64,000 nucleotides of DNA, taken from Nitrospirota bacterium (GTDB lineage: Bacteria > Nitrospirota > JACRHJ01). The translations under genes and the position numbers were made by a program. Shown here one piece after another: positions 8,261-18,450 of the stretch; the stretch's first letter is position 1; each line of letters begins with the position of its first letter. Where the stretch lies: NCBI GenBank assembly GCA_021784575.1, contig JAJYHX010000007.1, positions 34,468 to 98,467 on the forward strand, given 5' to 3'. Below the pieces are notes generated by a model. That model did not search any database and was not told the origin of the DNA. It worked only from the letters and a program-made list of their open reading frames with translations.

Positions 8261-10879
8261 ATGAATGCTTCCCCGGCAGTATCGTCCTGGATAGAGACGG
8301 CCAGGAAAGATTTCGCCCTGGAGATAGCCCGCGCAAGGGAATCCCATTTCGGCGGGGCGGGCGGGCTTGCCGTGGTGAGGGAGATAACAGGCTGCACGGA
8401 CAGGCTTCTTGCGTCCGCATTCGCCAGGATATGCGGGGAAGCCGGTGTTGCCCCGGAGAAATCCGGATGGGCGCTGGCGGCGGTCGGCGGATACGGGCGC
8501 GGAGAGCTGAACCCGCACTCGGACATCGACATCATGTTCCTGGGCGACAAGGCCGGCGGCGACGAGATACCATCGCGCTCCCTGCACCTCTTCTGGGACC
8601 TTGGGCTTAACATCGGTTACAGCGTCAGAAGCGTCGACCACTGCGCCGCCCTGATGAAGGGGGATGTCACGATAATGACTTCGCTCATGGAGGCGCGGAT
8701 GATAACCGGCGAGAGCCGGGTTTTCGGGGAGTTCAGGCAGAAGACAGCCGCCGCCGTTAACCGCAAAAAATCAGAAGAGTATGTCCGGGAAAAGCTCTCC
8801 GAGCGAATCAGCAGGCATAAGAAATACGGCGACAGCATATTCCTGAGGGAGCCTAACGTAAAGGAAGGCGCGGGGGGATTAAGGGACATCCACGCGGCGC
8901 TATGGATAGCGCGCATGAAGCACGGCGCGACCAGCCTCGAAGGTATACACGAAAAGGGGATAATAGGAGACAGGGAATACAGAAGGCTTAAGGGATGCCG
9001 GGACTATCTCCTGCGGCTCCGGAACGAGCTGCACTTCAAGGCCGGCCACAGGCAGGACGTGCTGACGTTCGAGATGCAGGAGGAGGCGGCGAGGGATTTC
9101 GGATATCGTGGAGAGGCGTCGTTCGCGGCTGAGAATTTCATGCGCGCCTATTACCTCAGGGCAAGAGGCGTGCGCGAAATCTCCCTCGAAATAATCGAGC
9201 GGTCCCTGGAAGAAAAGAGGAAGTGGTGGGTTTTCTTCCCGCCGGTAAAGAAAAAACTGGACGGAAATTTCTTCCTGATGGGGCGCGTTCTCTGCTATTC
9301 CGGGGATGCCCGGAAGGATATATCCGCAAATCCAGAGATTGTCATCTCCGCGTTTTCATACTGCCAGGCCAGGAATGTCTCCATGAGCGGGGAGCTTAAA
9401 AATGCCATAGCCGACACGCCCGGCCTGAAGATAAGGAAGACGCGCGATTCGGCGAAGGCCGGAGAGCTTTTCCTGAAGATGCTCGGCAGGGTGGACAGGC
9501 TACACGAGACCCTCAGGGAGATGCACGGCATGAAGGCGCTTGGGAGGTTCCTGCCGGAGTTCGGGGCGGTATCGGCGCTTGTCCAGCACGACCTCTACCA
9601 CAAATACACGGTGGACGAGCATTCCCTTCTCGCCGTCAGGAAGATACAGGATCTCAAGACGGGCAGCGGGTTGTCATACCCGGAATTCTCCGAGGCGTTC
9701 AGGCGCGTAAACGACAGGCAGGTCCTTATGCTCGCGGCGCTTCTGCACGACTGCGGCAAGGCGAAAGGCAAGGGCCATGCGGAGACGGGCGCCCTGCTCG
9801 CAAGGCGCGCGGCGGCAAGGATGGGGATGCCGGAGGAGCAGGCGGATAAGGTGGAGTTCCTTGTGCGCAACCACCTCCTGATGGACCATGTCTCGCAGAG
9901 AAGGGAGCTTTCCGACAGGAAGGTTGTAGAACAATTCTGCGGGATAGTGGACTCCCGGGAACTCCTCGACATGCTCTATATCCTGACATATGCGGACATA
10001 TCGGCCGTCGGGCCGGAGATGTTCAACGACTGGAAGATGATGCTGTTAAAAGAGCTGCACGAAAACGCGGCGGCGTTCCTGGAAGACGAGGTGTCCTCTC
10101 TCGCATTCGAGAAGGAGCGCTTCGTAAAACTTAGGGAAAGCATTATCGGCGAGGCGGTTTCGAGAGGCGTCGGCAATCCGGACGACATTTCTAAATTTCT
10201 GGACAACATGCCGCGCAATTACGTTACGGCAATCCCGGTAGAAACCGCGCTCAGGCACTTCGGGCTTTCGAGGGGCATGCGGGGCGGCGACATTATCCTC
10301 GACTACCGCCACGACGAGCGGGGATACACCGACCTGACAGTGATACTGCACGACGTGATGGGCCTCCTTTATCTTACCGCCGGCGGGCTTGCATCCAAGG
10401 GACTCAACATCCTCTCCGCCCAGATATTCACCGGCAGAAACGGCGTAATAATCGACACCCTCCAGGTAACGGACTGCAATAAAAAACCGATGCGCGACGA
10501 AAAAACATGGGAAGACGTAAAACAGAGCCTGGTCAGCCTGCTTCGCGGACAGGCGAGGGTGAAGGATATTCTGCCCGGGTCTCCGGCATATCCCAGGAGG
10601 AAGGCCCTTAAGGACATGCCTGTCAGGGTTGAGGTGGACAACGAGGCGTCGGACAGGTTCACGGTAATCGAGGTCTTTGCGCCGGACAGGATAGGTCTCC
10701 TGTACGACATCACGAGGGAGCTTTATAATCAGGGCTGCCACATATCTTCCGCAAAGGTGGATACGGAGGTGGACCAGATTGTTGACGTGTTCTATGTCAC
10801 GGACATATTCAGGCAGAAACTGGAAGACCATGACCGCATCGCGGCGCTGAAGGCCGCCCTTAAAATGGCGGTGGCATAG
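8261..10879 (+). CDS. glnD: bifunctional PII uridylyltransferase / uridylyl-removing enzyme
   Basis: 872 residues, full length. It senses glutamine and modifies PII proteins, controlling nitrogen assimilation. Domains in order: nucleotidyltransferase with VGGYGRGELNPHSDIDIMFL (D88, D90 metal ligands) and NVKEGAGGLRDIHAALW; GlnE/GlnD-type helical linker; HD domain with LMLAALLHDCGKAKGKGHAETG (about residue 490) for deuridylylation; two C-terminal ACT domains (about 700-775 and 795-872, the second containing VIEVFAPDRIGLLYDITRELY). ATG 8261 is 6 bp after the DUF1844 gene with GGCCGGG upstream. No glnB or glnK is in the window. Confidence 0.95.
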   Translation: MNASPAVSSWIETARKDFALEIARARESHFGGAGGLAVVREITGCTDRLLASAFARICGEAGVAPEKSGWALAAVGGYGRGELNPHSDIDIMFLGDKAGGDEIPSRSLHLFWDLGLNIGYSVRSVDHCAALMKGDVTIMTSLMEARMITGESRVFGEFRQKTAAAVNRKKSEEYVREKLSERISRHKKYGDSIFLREPNVKEGAGGLRDIHAALWIARMKHGATSLEGIHEKGIIGDREYRRLKGCRDYLLRLRNELHFKAGHRQDVLTFEMQEEAARDFGYRGEASFAAENFMRAYYLRARGVREISLEIIERSLEEKRKWWVFFPPVKKKLDGNFFLMGRVLCYSGDARKDISANPEIVISAFSYCQARNVSMSGELKNAIADTPGLKIRKTRDSAKAGELFLKMLGRVDRLHETLREMHGMKALGRFLPEFGAVSALVQHDLYHKYTVDEHSLLAVRKIQDLKTGSGLSYPEFSEAFRRVNDRQVLMLAALLHDCGKAKGKGHAETGALLARRAAARMGMPEEQADKVEFLVRNHLLMDHVSQRRELSDRKVVEQFCGIVDSRELLDMLYILTYADISAVGPEMFNDWKMMLLKELHENAAAFLEDEVSSLAFEKERFVKLRESIIGEAVSRGVGNPDDISKFLDNMPRNYVTAIPVETALRHFGLSRGMRGGDIILDYRHDERGYTDLTVILHDVMGLLYLTAGGLASKGLNILSAQIFTGRNGVIIDTLQVTDCNKKPMRDEKTWEDVKQSLVSLLRGQARVKDILPGSPAYPRRKALKDMPVRVEVDNEASDRFTVIEVFAPDRIGLLYDITRELYNQGCHISSAKVDTEVDQIVDVFYVTDIFRQKLEDHDRIAALKAALKMAVA

Positions 10880-10903
10880 TAAATATGGCATAGGGTGATT
10901 AAT

Positions 10904-10966
10904 GGCAACGCCCCCTTTGTCCACCCTCTTGAGATAAGAGGGGAAGCGAAGCGGGGAAGTTATGAA
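10904..10966. repeat. dispersed repeat, ACGCCCCC...GGGGAAGTTATGA type, before tamB
   Basis: Imperfect inverted repeat: ACGCCCCCTTTGTCCACCCT then AAGAGGGGAAGCGAAGCGGGGAAGTTATGA. Family C; copies at 38368, 47666 and 50655. The ATG at 10962 belongs to the repeat end and is out of frame with tamB. Confidence 0.65.
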
Positions 10967-10983
10967 AGCAGCGAGTTGGACGC

Positions 10984-13900
10984 TTGAAAAAGAGAGCCTT
11001 GCTTATACTCCTTGCCCTTGCCCTGCTTGTCGGGGGAATCAACCTTTTCACGAGGGGGAGATATTTTTCCGGGAAGATAAAGACGTACATCGTCGAGCAG
11101 GCCGGGCGCGAGCTTGGGATGAAGGTCGGTATGAGAGGGCTTGTCTTTAACTTCTTCCCGGCGTATATAGACATCGAAAAACCCGCCGTGAGCGGATGGG
11201 ACCCGAAGAACCCGGCGCGTTCCGTCGGCGCCGAAAAGATACGGGCTTACATAAGCATAAGCTCGCTTTTAAACAGGCGTATCGACATACGCCGGATACT
11301 TGTATACGGGGCTTCTCTCGACGTCGCGAGGCTTCCGGACGGCAGTCTCGACATCGACCCGCTCCGGGCCAGGATTAACGAGCTTCTGAAGAAGAAACCG
11401 AAGCGTGGGGCGTATAATATCGAGGTGCATGAAATCGTCCTGCTGGGTGCGCGCGCCTCATATTCCGACGCGGCAAGAAAAATATTCGTCTCGGTGGCGG
11501 ACGCCGGGGTGGATTTCCGGATAAACGGTGCGGGTGGCAACCGGCCCGGCTTAACCAGTCTTGTCGGCGGCGTAAACAGGAGCCGGTCTGTCGGCTACTG
11601 GGCCGGTTTTAACCTGAAGGGCGTTTCCGTAAAGGCGGAAGGCCGTCCCGCCGTCCGGGCGAGCCTCGAAGGCGACGCCGAATATGCCCGCGGAAGTATT
11701 AATATCCGGAGCCTCAGACTTGATTCAAACGGGGCGAGTCTGAAAGTTTCCGGCCATGTGCTGCCTGCCAAGAGACCGGAGCTTGACGTGAAATTTTCAT
11801 CCCGCGCAGACCTTTCGCTTTTGGGAAGGCTCGGCCTTGTGAAAAACCCGCCTGCGGGCCTTGCGAGCCTTGCCGGGAGCCTGAGCGGGACGTATCCCCG
11901 GCTTTCCGGGACGGGTGTTTTTTCTCTCAAGAAAGGCGCATACCGCGGGATGAGGATCGACGACATTTCTTCCAGGGTAATATTTGACAAAGACCGGCTT
12001 TCCATGCCGGAGCTTAAAAGCAGGCTTTTCGGCGGTAGGATAAACGGAAACGTCCTGGTTGACTTTTCGGGAGGAAGGCCGTCGTTCAGCTCGCAGTGGA
12101 ACCTGAAAGACCTCGTGAGCGGAGAGTATACGGCCTCGAACCCGAAGCTTCGGTTTATCCCCTGGTATGTGGTAAACGGCGATGTTAACATCTCCGGCAC
12201 TGGGTTTAAAGGCTCCGAGATTACCGCCTCCGGCGCTGTTTCGGCCATAAAATACAAAAGGCCGCACAACAGAAGAGGCGTGAGCGGAGAGCTGGATGAG
12301 GTAGAGCGGGCGAAGGCGGTTTTTCGCATGGGCGGCGGGATGATACGGGTAGACCAGGGCTATGCGCGGTCCAGGAATACGACCGTCTCGTTCGCCGGTG
12401 TCGTGGGCTTCGACGGCGATTCCGATATATCCATAAAGGCGCATTCCGACGACGTGACGGACATATCGAAACTCATAGGGTATTCAAACGTCCACGGAAA
12501 GCTCGACCTCGGCGCCTACATGCAGGGAAGCATATTGAGGCCGACTATAACCGGAAGGGCGAGGATTACCGACGCCTCCGCAAACGGGATTTCGTTCCCG
12601 GAGGCCAAGGGAGACGTGAAACTCAAGGACTGGCAGCTGTCTTTAAGCAATTTCATGATGCGCAAGGGAAGCGGTAGCTTTGTCATGGACGGGACGGTGT
12701 TTTTCGACGGCGGCGGCGGAACGGTTAACGACCCTTATTTCAAGGCGAGGCTCTCCGTCCGCAAGGTTGACGCCAGGGAAATCATCGCGATATTTTATAA
12801 GGACATACCGGTTAACCTGACTGCCAGGGGCGTGATGAATTTCTCCGGCACCGCCGGCAAGTTCACCGGAGACGCCAGGCTTGTTACCGGCGCGGGCGAT
12901 GTCTACGGCCAGCCCCTGGACAAAGGCGTTGTAACGGCGAGACTTACCGAAAAGGGAATCAAATTCCCGAAGATAATCGCCGTGCTTGGCCGTGATGTCG
13001 TTACGGCGTCCGGGGCTATAGGTTTTGACAATACCTTCAGCGGCAAGGTCTCTTCCGCGAGGTTCAGCCTTGCGGCCCTGAAGGTTCTTTCCGATACCGG
13101 GGCCCCGGTAAGCGGCAGCGCCTCATTCTCCGCAACCGGCAAGGGGACGTTTAAAAAACCGTCGATAGACGCGGACGTAAACACGCTGAAACTCAGCTTC
13201 GGCGGCGTGGACTTGGGGCACGGCAAACTTAAGGCCAGGCTCCGGGATGATAACCTCAAGCTCGACGGGACGGCGCTTGGCGGGAAGGTGTCTCTCGCGG
13301 GCTCGCTCGGCCTGTCGGAGCCTTACAAATGGGGCGGAAGTCTTGTCTTTAACGGGGGCAGGCTGGAACCGTTCATCCGCCTTGTATACAAAGGGCTGCC
13401 GAAGGATGCCTCGATTGTCTCGACGGGCGTGGTCGCCGGCGGGGGCGAACTTTCAAATCCATCGCTTACGTCCGCGCAGCTTGACTTGAAAGATGTGAAC
13501 GCGATTGTATTTGGCAGGAAGCTTTCAAACGCCGGGGACATACGTATCGCATACCGTGACGGGAAGCTCGACCTCGAGTCTTTCAACATGCGGGGGGACA
13601 ATCTTTCGGTTTCAGCCTCCGGAGTCGCCGCCGGCGTGGACAATGTGGATGCGAAAATCCGCGTGGATGCGAGTCTCGATGTGCTAAAGCCCGTATTAAA
13701 AGACGTGGATTATATAAGCGGTCGAGGCCAGGCCGACATACAAGTAAAAGGCGGCCTTAAAGACCCGACCGTCTCCGGATCGGTAAGGGTAACGGACGGC
13801 GGGTTCAAGGTGCGGGAGATTCCGCAGAGGTTCGATAAAATAAACGCCGAGGCGCACATAGACGGTTCGGAGTTCCGCCTGACCAGGTTCGGGGCCGGTT

Positions 13901-14925
13901 TCGGCGGCGGGACAATCTCCGCAATGGGCGACGGGAACCTCAAGGGCTGGAGCATTGACAATTTCGGGTTCGGCATAACCGCAAAAAATATTGGAGTTAA
14001 GATTGCGGAAGGTCTTACCCCCGTCATCGACGCATCCATGAGATTCGAGGGCGCGGGCGGGGTGATGAACGTCGGCGGCAATGTTTCGGTTCGCAAGGCG
14101 CGGTATGCGAAGCGGATCGACTGGAAGAGCTGGCTTGTTCAGATACGCAAGAAAAGAAACCTGCCTGCCCCTTCCAGTTCGGGAGGTTTCAAGGACGTAT
14201 CGCTCGACATACACGTCACCGCGGCGGATACCTTGGAAATAGACGACAACGTGGCCAGGGTGCCCGCCTCGGCGGACGTTTATGTGCGCGGGACAATCGG
14301 GAGGCCGGTTCTGATAGGCAGGATGGAGGCCGGGAGAGGCAAGGTGTATTTCAGGAACAACGAGTTTACCCTGAAAAACGCCGTGCTGGAATTTGCCGAC
14401 CCTAACAAATTCAACCCGCTCATCGACCTTACAGCCGAGACCACGGTAAGGGACTACACGATAACGATGACGCTAACGGGTACGGTTGAGAGGGTAAACG
14501 TGGACCTCGTTTCCGACCCGCCGCTGGAGGAAGGCGACATCATAACGCTGCTGGCGCTTGGGAGAACCTCCGACGAACTGAAAGGGCATGAGGCGGCCAT
14601 TACGACCGGCGAGGCCGCGGGCTTTGTTACGGGACAGATACAGGACGCCGTGGAGAGCCGCGTCAAGATGATTACCGGTTTCGACCGCTTCCAGATAGAC
14701 CCGTACATGACGAGTTCCGGCGCATCCAGCGGGCCGCGTCTTACCGTGGGCAAAGGCCTTTTCTCGGACAAGATATACCTTACGTATTCCTCGAATGTCG
14801 GCACGACCGAAGACCAGTATGTAAAACTTGAATATATATTCAACAGGCACCTTTCCCTTGTCGGCGAGCGTGACGAACTCGGTCACTACGGCGGAGACCT
14901 GAAGTTCCGGTTCGAGTTTAAATGA
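10984..14925 (+). CDS. tamB: TamB/AsmA-like translocation and assembly module protein
   Basis: 1313 residues with an N-terminal membrane anchor (about residues 4-20, ALLILLALALLVGGINLF) and a very long, beta-rich periplasmic part of degenerate AsmA/DUF748-type repeats. The DUF490/TamB C-terminal domain (about 950-1313) includes SADVYVRGTIGRPVLIGRMEAGRGKVYFRNNEFTLKNAVLEFADP and ends in a barrel-like strand pattern (GGDLKFRFEFK). TamB-type proteins bridge the periplasm and are implicated in phospholipid transport and outer-membrane protein assembly with a BamA/TamA partner. The partner gene follows with an ATGA overlap. The first usable start is TTG 10984; an in-frame TGA sits 21 bp upstream and only a weak GAG precedes it, since a dispersed repeat abuts the gene. 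Confidence 0.88.
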   Translation: MKKRALLILLALALLVGGINLFTRGRYFSGKIKTYIVEQAGRELGMKVGMRGLVFNFFPAYIDIEKPAVSGWDPKNPARSVGAEKIRAYISISSLLNRRIDIRRILVYGASLDVARLPDGSLDIDPLRARINELLKKKPKRGAYNIEVHEIVLLGARASYSDAARKIFVSVADAGVDFRINGAGGNRPGLTSLVGGVNRSRSVGYWAGFNLKGVSVKAEGRPAVRASLEGDAEYARGSINIRSLRLDSNGASLKVSGHVLPAKRPELDVKFSSRADLSLLGRLGLVKNPPAGLASLAGSLSGTYPRLSGTGVFSLKKGAYRGMRIDDISSRVIFDKDRLSMPELKSRLFGGRINGNVLVDFSGGRPSFSSQWNLKDLVSGEYTASNPKLRFIPWYVVNGDVNISGTGFKGSEITASGAVSAIKYKRPHNRRGVSGELDEVERAKAVFRMGGGMIRVDQGYARSRNTTVSFAGVVGFDGDSDISIKAHSDDVTDISKLIGYSNVHGKLDLGAYMQGSILRPTITGRARITDASANGISFPEAKGDVKLKDWQLSLSNFMMRKGSGSFVMDGTVFFDGGGGTVNDPYFKARLSVRKVDAREIIAIFYKDIPVNLTARGVMNFSGTAGKFTGDARLVTGAGDVYGQPLDKGVVTARLTEKGIKFPKIIAVLGRDVVTASGAIGFDNTFSGKVSSARFSLAALKVLSDTGAPVSGSASFSATGKGTFKKPSIDADVNTLKLSFGGVDLGHGKLKARLRDDNLKLDGTALGGKVSLAGSLGLSEPYKWGGSLVFNGGRLEPFIRLVYKGLPKDASIVSTGVVAGGGELSNPSLTSAQLDLKDVNAIVFGRKLSNAGDIRIAYRDGKLDLESFNMRGDNLSVSASGVAAGVDNVDAKIRVDASLDVLKPVLKDVDYISGRGQADIQVKGGLKDPTVSGSVRVTDGGFKVREIPQRFDKINAEAHIDGSEFRLTRFGAGFGGGTISAMGDGNLKGWSIDNFGFGITAKNIGVKIAEGLTPVIDASMRFEGAGGVMNVGGNVSVRKARYAKRIDWKSWLVQIRKKRNLPAPSSSGGFKDVSLDIHVTAADTLEIDDNVARVPASADVYVRGTIGRPVLIGRMEAGRGKVYFRNNEFTLKNAVLEFADPNKFNPLIDLTAETTVRDYTITMTLTGTVERVNVDLVSDPPLEEGDIITLLALGRTSDELKGHEAAITTGEAAGFVTGQIQDAVESRVKMITGFDRFQIDPYMTSSGASSGPRLTVGKGLFSDKIYLTYSSNVGTTEDQYVKLEYIFNRHLSLVGERDELGHYGGDLKFRFEFK

Positions 14926-17741
14926 CAAGAAGAAAATTTATCCCGGTCATTTTCCTGATTATTTTTTTCCTGCCGTCTCTTGTATGCGCCGCCGGTCTTC
15001 AGGGCGGGCATAAGACAAATCCGACCGGCGCCCGGCCCAGGGTTGCGGATATAATATTCGACTATCCCGGAGAGCTGCCTTCCGATGTATGCCAGCTCGT
15101 GGAGATAAAAAAGGGCGGGCCTCTGTCTCCCAGGTTGATTCGGGATTCCATCAAGCTTTTATACCTTAAGGGGCTTTTCAAAAATATAATAGTCGATGGC
15201 AGGGATACCCCGCGGGGGACGGTGGTTACGTTTCACCTCGTGCCCAGGATGCTGATATCCGGGGTCGAAATCAGGGGCAACAAATATCTCTCAGGGAATA
15301 AAATAATATCGAGGATGACGCTCAAGGAAGGCGATTTCGCCGATCAGTTCAAGCTTCGCGCATCCAGGAACGCCGTGCTGAAATTCTGCCGCAGCGAGGG
15401 ATTCCCGGATGCCGGCGTTATTGTCAAGACCAGGAAAACAAGCCCCCTCGCCGGAGACCTTGTCGTGCAGGTGGAGGAAGGCAGGCCGACAACAATCAGC
15501 GCAGTGGGCTTCAGGGGCGTCCTTGCCGTGCCGGAGAAAAGACTTGATAAAATAGCCGCCAAGGCGGGCATAAAAAAAGGGAAAAGGCTTGTCGACAGCA
15601 AACTCGACGATGCGGTTACGCGGCTTACGGATTACTATGTCAGGAAGGATTATGTCAGGGCGGACGTGGAGCGGAAAATAGCGGTTTCGCCGGGCGCGGC
15701 GGCGGTTGTTTTCAAAATAAACGCCGGGCCGAAACTTAAGGTAACTTTCAAGGGGAACCGCACATTATCAAAAAAAGAGCTTAAAAAAATCCTCACGTTC
15801 CGCGAAGACAGGGACGTAAGCGAGGACAGCATCTCGGAGAACCTCGACAAGCTCCAGGCTTATTATAAAAAAGAAGGATTTTATTTCGTTCAGGTAAAAT
15901 CGGCCATGGAGGAGACCGCGAGGCCTCCAAGGGTAAGAGTCGCGTTCTCCATAACCGAGGGGCCGAGGACCGCTCTCGAACACGTGTATTTAAAGGGCAA
16001 CAAGGCCGTCAAGACAGGCCGGATAAAAAAGGTGATGGCGCTTAGGGGTTCCGGGCTTATCATAAAAGAGCGGGTAACAGACGAGGCCGTAAAGCAGGAT
16101 GCGGAGAGGATAAAAAACCTTTACGAGACGAAAGGCTTCCTTAAGGCGCGGATAAGGCCGGAACCGATAAGGTTTTACGACAGGGACAGAAAGGCCGACG
16201 TGACGTTCGATATTGCCGAAGGCCCGATGACTTACGTATTATCCCGCAACATCGTGGACGGCGCGGGTGTGCCGAAGGAAAAGATAGAGGCGGCGATAAG
16301 TCAGAAGGTCGGCGAGCCGTTTGACCCGCAGCTGATAAACGAAGACGAAAACAGCGTCATAAGCCTTTTCTCCAAGGCGGGGTATACCCGCGCGACAATA
16401 GACACAAAGCGGGAGTTTATCGACGGAGGCCGCGCAGTCAACCTCTCCTACGTTATCAGCCAGGGCTCCCCGGTAAAAATCGGGAGGATAATACTTCGCG
16501 GGAATGTGGTTACAAAGGACAGGACAATCCTTCGGGAGATGCTTGTAAAGACCGGAGACCCGCTCGATTACGAAAAGATACTCATCAGCCAGCAGAGGCT
16601 GTATAGTCTGGGTTTCTTCAGCCAGGTCCGGATAGAGCCCGTGGCTCCGGAAGAAGCCGGAGTTTCCAAAGACCTGCTGGTGAGCGTCCGGGAACGGGAT
16701 GCGGGCAGGGTAGAGTTCGGCGCCGGCTATGGGGACTGGGACAGGCTCCGCGGCTTTGCGCAGGTGGGATATATAAATCTCTTCGGGCTCGGCCATTCCA
16801 TATCGCTCAGGGGCGATGCGAGCTTCAAGGAGACTAAAGCGGTCGCGACATACAAATGGCCCTGGTTTATGGGGATGAACGTGAAATACCGTACAAGCCT
16901 GGTATACCTCAATGCCGACAAGCCGAATTATCATATCAGGGACTTAATCGGTATCACCGGCTTCGACAAGACCTTTGGAAAGCATGTCACGACATCACTG
17001 AATTACCAGTATGAGAAAATAAAGTTCGGCGATATAAATGCGGGGGCGGCGCTTGCGCCGGAGGACAAAAACAAATCGAACCTCGCCAGCATCACGCCGT
17101 CGGTGATCTTCGATTTCCGGGACAATCCGTTCAACCCTACGAAAGGCTCCGTTCACGCCCTGATACTGAAATACGCCAGCACGTTCTTCGGCTCTACCGT
17201 AAACATGTTCAAGGCCACCGCCCAGACAAGCTGGTACTACCCGCTTTACAAGGGAATAATCGGCGCGTTCTCCGCGCGCGGTGGCATAGAAAGCTCGCTT
17301 GGCGGGAAATTTGAAATACCCATATCTGAAAGGTTCTTCCTGGGCGGTGCGTCCAGCCTGCGCGGTTACAGCTATGAAAGCGTAGCTCCGCTCGACAGTT
17401 TCGGCAATCCCGTCGGCGGAGACTCGATGGCTATCTTCAACTTCGAGATACGTTTCCCGCTCCCTTATAATTTCGGAATAGTGACGTTCCTGGATGCCGG
17501 AAACGCATGGCTTTTAAACAAGAACGTCTCTGCCGCCGCTTCCGTAAATGGAAGCCCGATGACGGAGCCCGGAAGCGGTTTTACGAATGGCGGCACAAAC
17601 GGCCTGCGATACGGGGCCGGACTTGGCCTTAGGTATGAGACCCCTGTCGGCCCTCTCAGGCTCGACTACGGTTTCAAGCTGAACAGGCGCCCCGGCGAGT
17701 CCATCGGCGAACTGCATTTTACGCTTGGACAGGCGTTCTGA
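14922..17741 (+). CDS. BamA/TamA-family outer-membrane assembly protein with about seven POTRA domains
   Basis: 939 residues. Signal peptide (1-23, FLIIFFLPSLVCAA). I count seven POTRA units by recurring boundaries ending in G-x-P or equivalent: about 41-108, 110-188, 190-270, 271-348, 350-434, 435-516 and 517-595. Residues 596-939 are the 16-strand Omp85 barrel: GRVEFGAGYGDWDRLRGFAQVGYINLFGLGHSI, the loop-6 motif GGASSLRGYSYESV, and a C-terminal strand ending LGQAF with the terminal aromatic expected for BAM substrates. BamA normally has five POTRAs and TamA three, so the number is unusual. Direct coupling to tamB (4-bp overlap) favours a TamA-like partnership, but as the only Omp85 seen here it could be the main BamA. 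Confidence 0.88.
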   Translation: MTRRKFIPVIFLIIFFLPSLVCAAGLQGGHKTNPTGARPRVADIIFDYPGELPSDVCQLVEIKKGGPLSPRLIRDSIKLLYLKGLFKNIIVDGRDTPRGTVVTFHLVPRMLISGVEIRGNKYLSGNKIISRMTLKEGDFADQFKLRASRNAVLKFCRSEGFPDAGVIVKTRKTSPLAGDLVVQVEEGRPTTISAVGFRGVLAVPEKRLDKIAAKAGIKKGKRLVDSKLDDAVTRLTDYYVRKDYVRADVERKIAVSPGAAAVVFKINAGPKLKVTFKGNRTLSKKELKKILTFREDRDVSEDSISENLDKLQAYYKKEGFYFVQVKSAMEETARPPRVRVAFSITEGPRTALEHVYLKGNKAVKTGRIKKVMALRGSGLIIKERVTDEAVKQDAERIKNLYETKGFLKARIRPEPIRFYDRDRKADVTFDIAEGPMTYVLSRNIVDGAGVPKEKIEAAISQKVGEPFDPQLINEDENSVISLFSKAGYTRATIDTKREFIDGGRAVNLSYVISQGSPVKIGRIILRGNVVTKDRTILREMLVKTGDPLDYEKILISQQRLYSLGFFSQVRIEPVAPEEAGVSKDLLVSVRERDAGRVEFGAGYGDWDRLRGFAQVGYINLFGLGHSISLRGDASFKETKAVATYKWPWFMGMNVKYRTSLVYLNADKPNYHIRDLIGITGFDKTFGKHVTTSLNYQYEKIKFGDINAGAALAPEDKNKSNLASITPSVIFDFRDNPFNPTKGSVHALILKYASTFFGSTVNMFKATAQTSWYYPLYKGIIGAFSARGGIESSLGGKFEIPISERFFLGGASSLRGYSYESVAPLDSFGNPVGGDSMAIFNFEIRFPLPYNFGIVTFLDAGNAWLLNKNVSAAASVNGSPMTEPGSGFTNGGTNGLRYGAGLGLRYETPVGPLRLDYGFKLNRRPGESIGELHFTLGQAF

Positions 17742-17796
17742 GCGAAAAGGATGTGAGCGAGAAGACGCGGAAAAAAGAACGCGGAAGGTTTTTCAT

Positions 17797-18450
17797 ATGA
17801 AGAAAATTTTATTTCTTATTATAATATGTTCGGTTGTGGCCGTCCCGGAGGTCTGCCCGGCCTATGTCCTGGACAAGGTCGTGGCGGTGGTGAACGACCA
17901 TGTCATAACCAAAAGCGACATCGACCGCGCGGTGGAGGTCGAGAAGACCGAAATGACGCCTGAAGCCGGCGGGTCCGCCACCGCCGCCGGTGGACCGGTC
18001 TCTGCCTCGCTGGCCCGGAAAAAGGCGCTGGACTCGCTTATAGACCGGGCGCTTCTCATCGACGAGGCGCGCAAGTTCAATCTTGCGACCGTCAAGCCCG
18101 GCGAGGTGGAGAAGGCATACCGGCAGGTAAGGGCCGGGTATCCGGACGAGAAGTCGTTCAGGGCGGCGCTCGGCAGGGAAGAGATAACGAAGGACGAGCT
18201 TAAAAATAATCTCCGGGACCAGCTGCTCGTGGTAAAATACGTTGACAGGAGGATAAAGGCCTTTGTCCGGATAACCCCCCGTGAGGAGGAAAAATATTAC
18301 GAAAGGCATAAGAAGGATTTCGGCGCCAAGAAATTTGAAGACGTGGAGCCCGCAATAAAAAGTCTTCTCACGGAGCGTGGGACGAACCGGAAGCTTGAGG
18401 ATTATCTCCGGGATTTGAGGTCAAAGGCGGATATAATAATCAATCCATGA
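17797..18450 (+). CDS. SurA-like periplasmic chaperone without a PPIase domain
   Basis: 217 residues. Signal peptide MKKILFLIIICSVVAVPEVCPAY, then the SurA N-terminal signature VLDKVVAVVNDHVITKSDIDRAVEV, helices around ALDSLIDRALLIDEARKF, and a C-terminal helix ([38 protein letters not shown]). The parvulin repeats between these parts in E. coli SurA are missing, so this is a chaperone-core-only form, probably handing unfolded outer-membrane proteins to the Omp85 partner upstream. ATG 17797 preceded by GGAAGG is chosen over an upstream frame lacking a signal peptide at its start. A glycine/alanine-rich loop (about residues 55-68) contains a CCGG palindrome copy. The stop overlaps nfeD by 4 bp. 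Confidence 0.82.
   Translation: MKKILFLIIICSVVAVPEVCPAYVLDKVVAVVNDHVITKSDIDRAVEVEKTEMTPEAGGSATAAGGPVSASLARKKALDSLIDRALLIDEARKFNLATVKPGEVEKAYRQVRAGYPDEKSFRAALGREEITKDELKNNLRDQLLVVKYVDRRIKAFVRITPREEEKYYERHKKDFGAKKFEDVEPAIKSLLTERGTNRKLEDYLRDLRSKADIIINP
17987..17998. repeat. CCGG palindrome copy in the surA-like gene
   Basis: CCGGTGGACCGG preceded by CCGCCG as in other copies. It encodes AAGGPV in a low-complexity loop between two helices. Confidence 0.5.
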
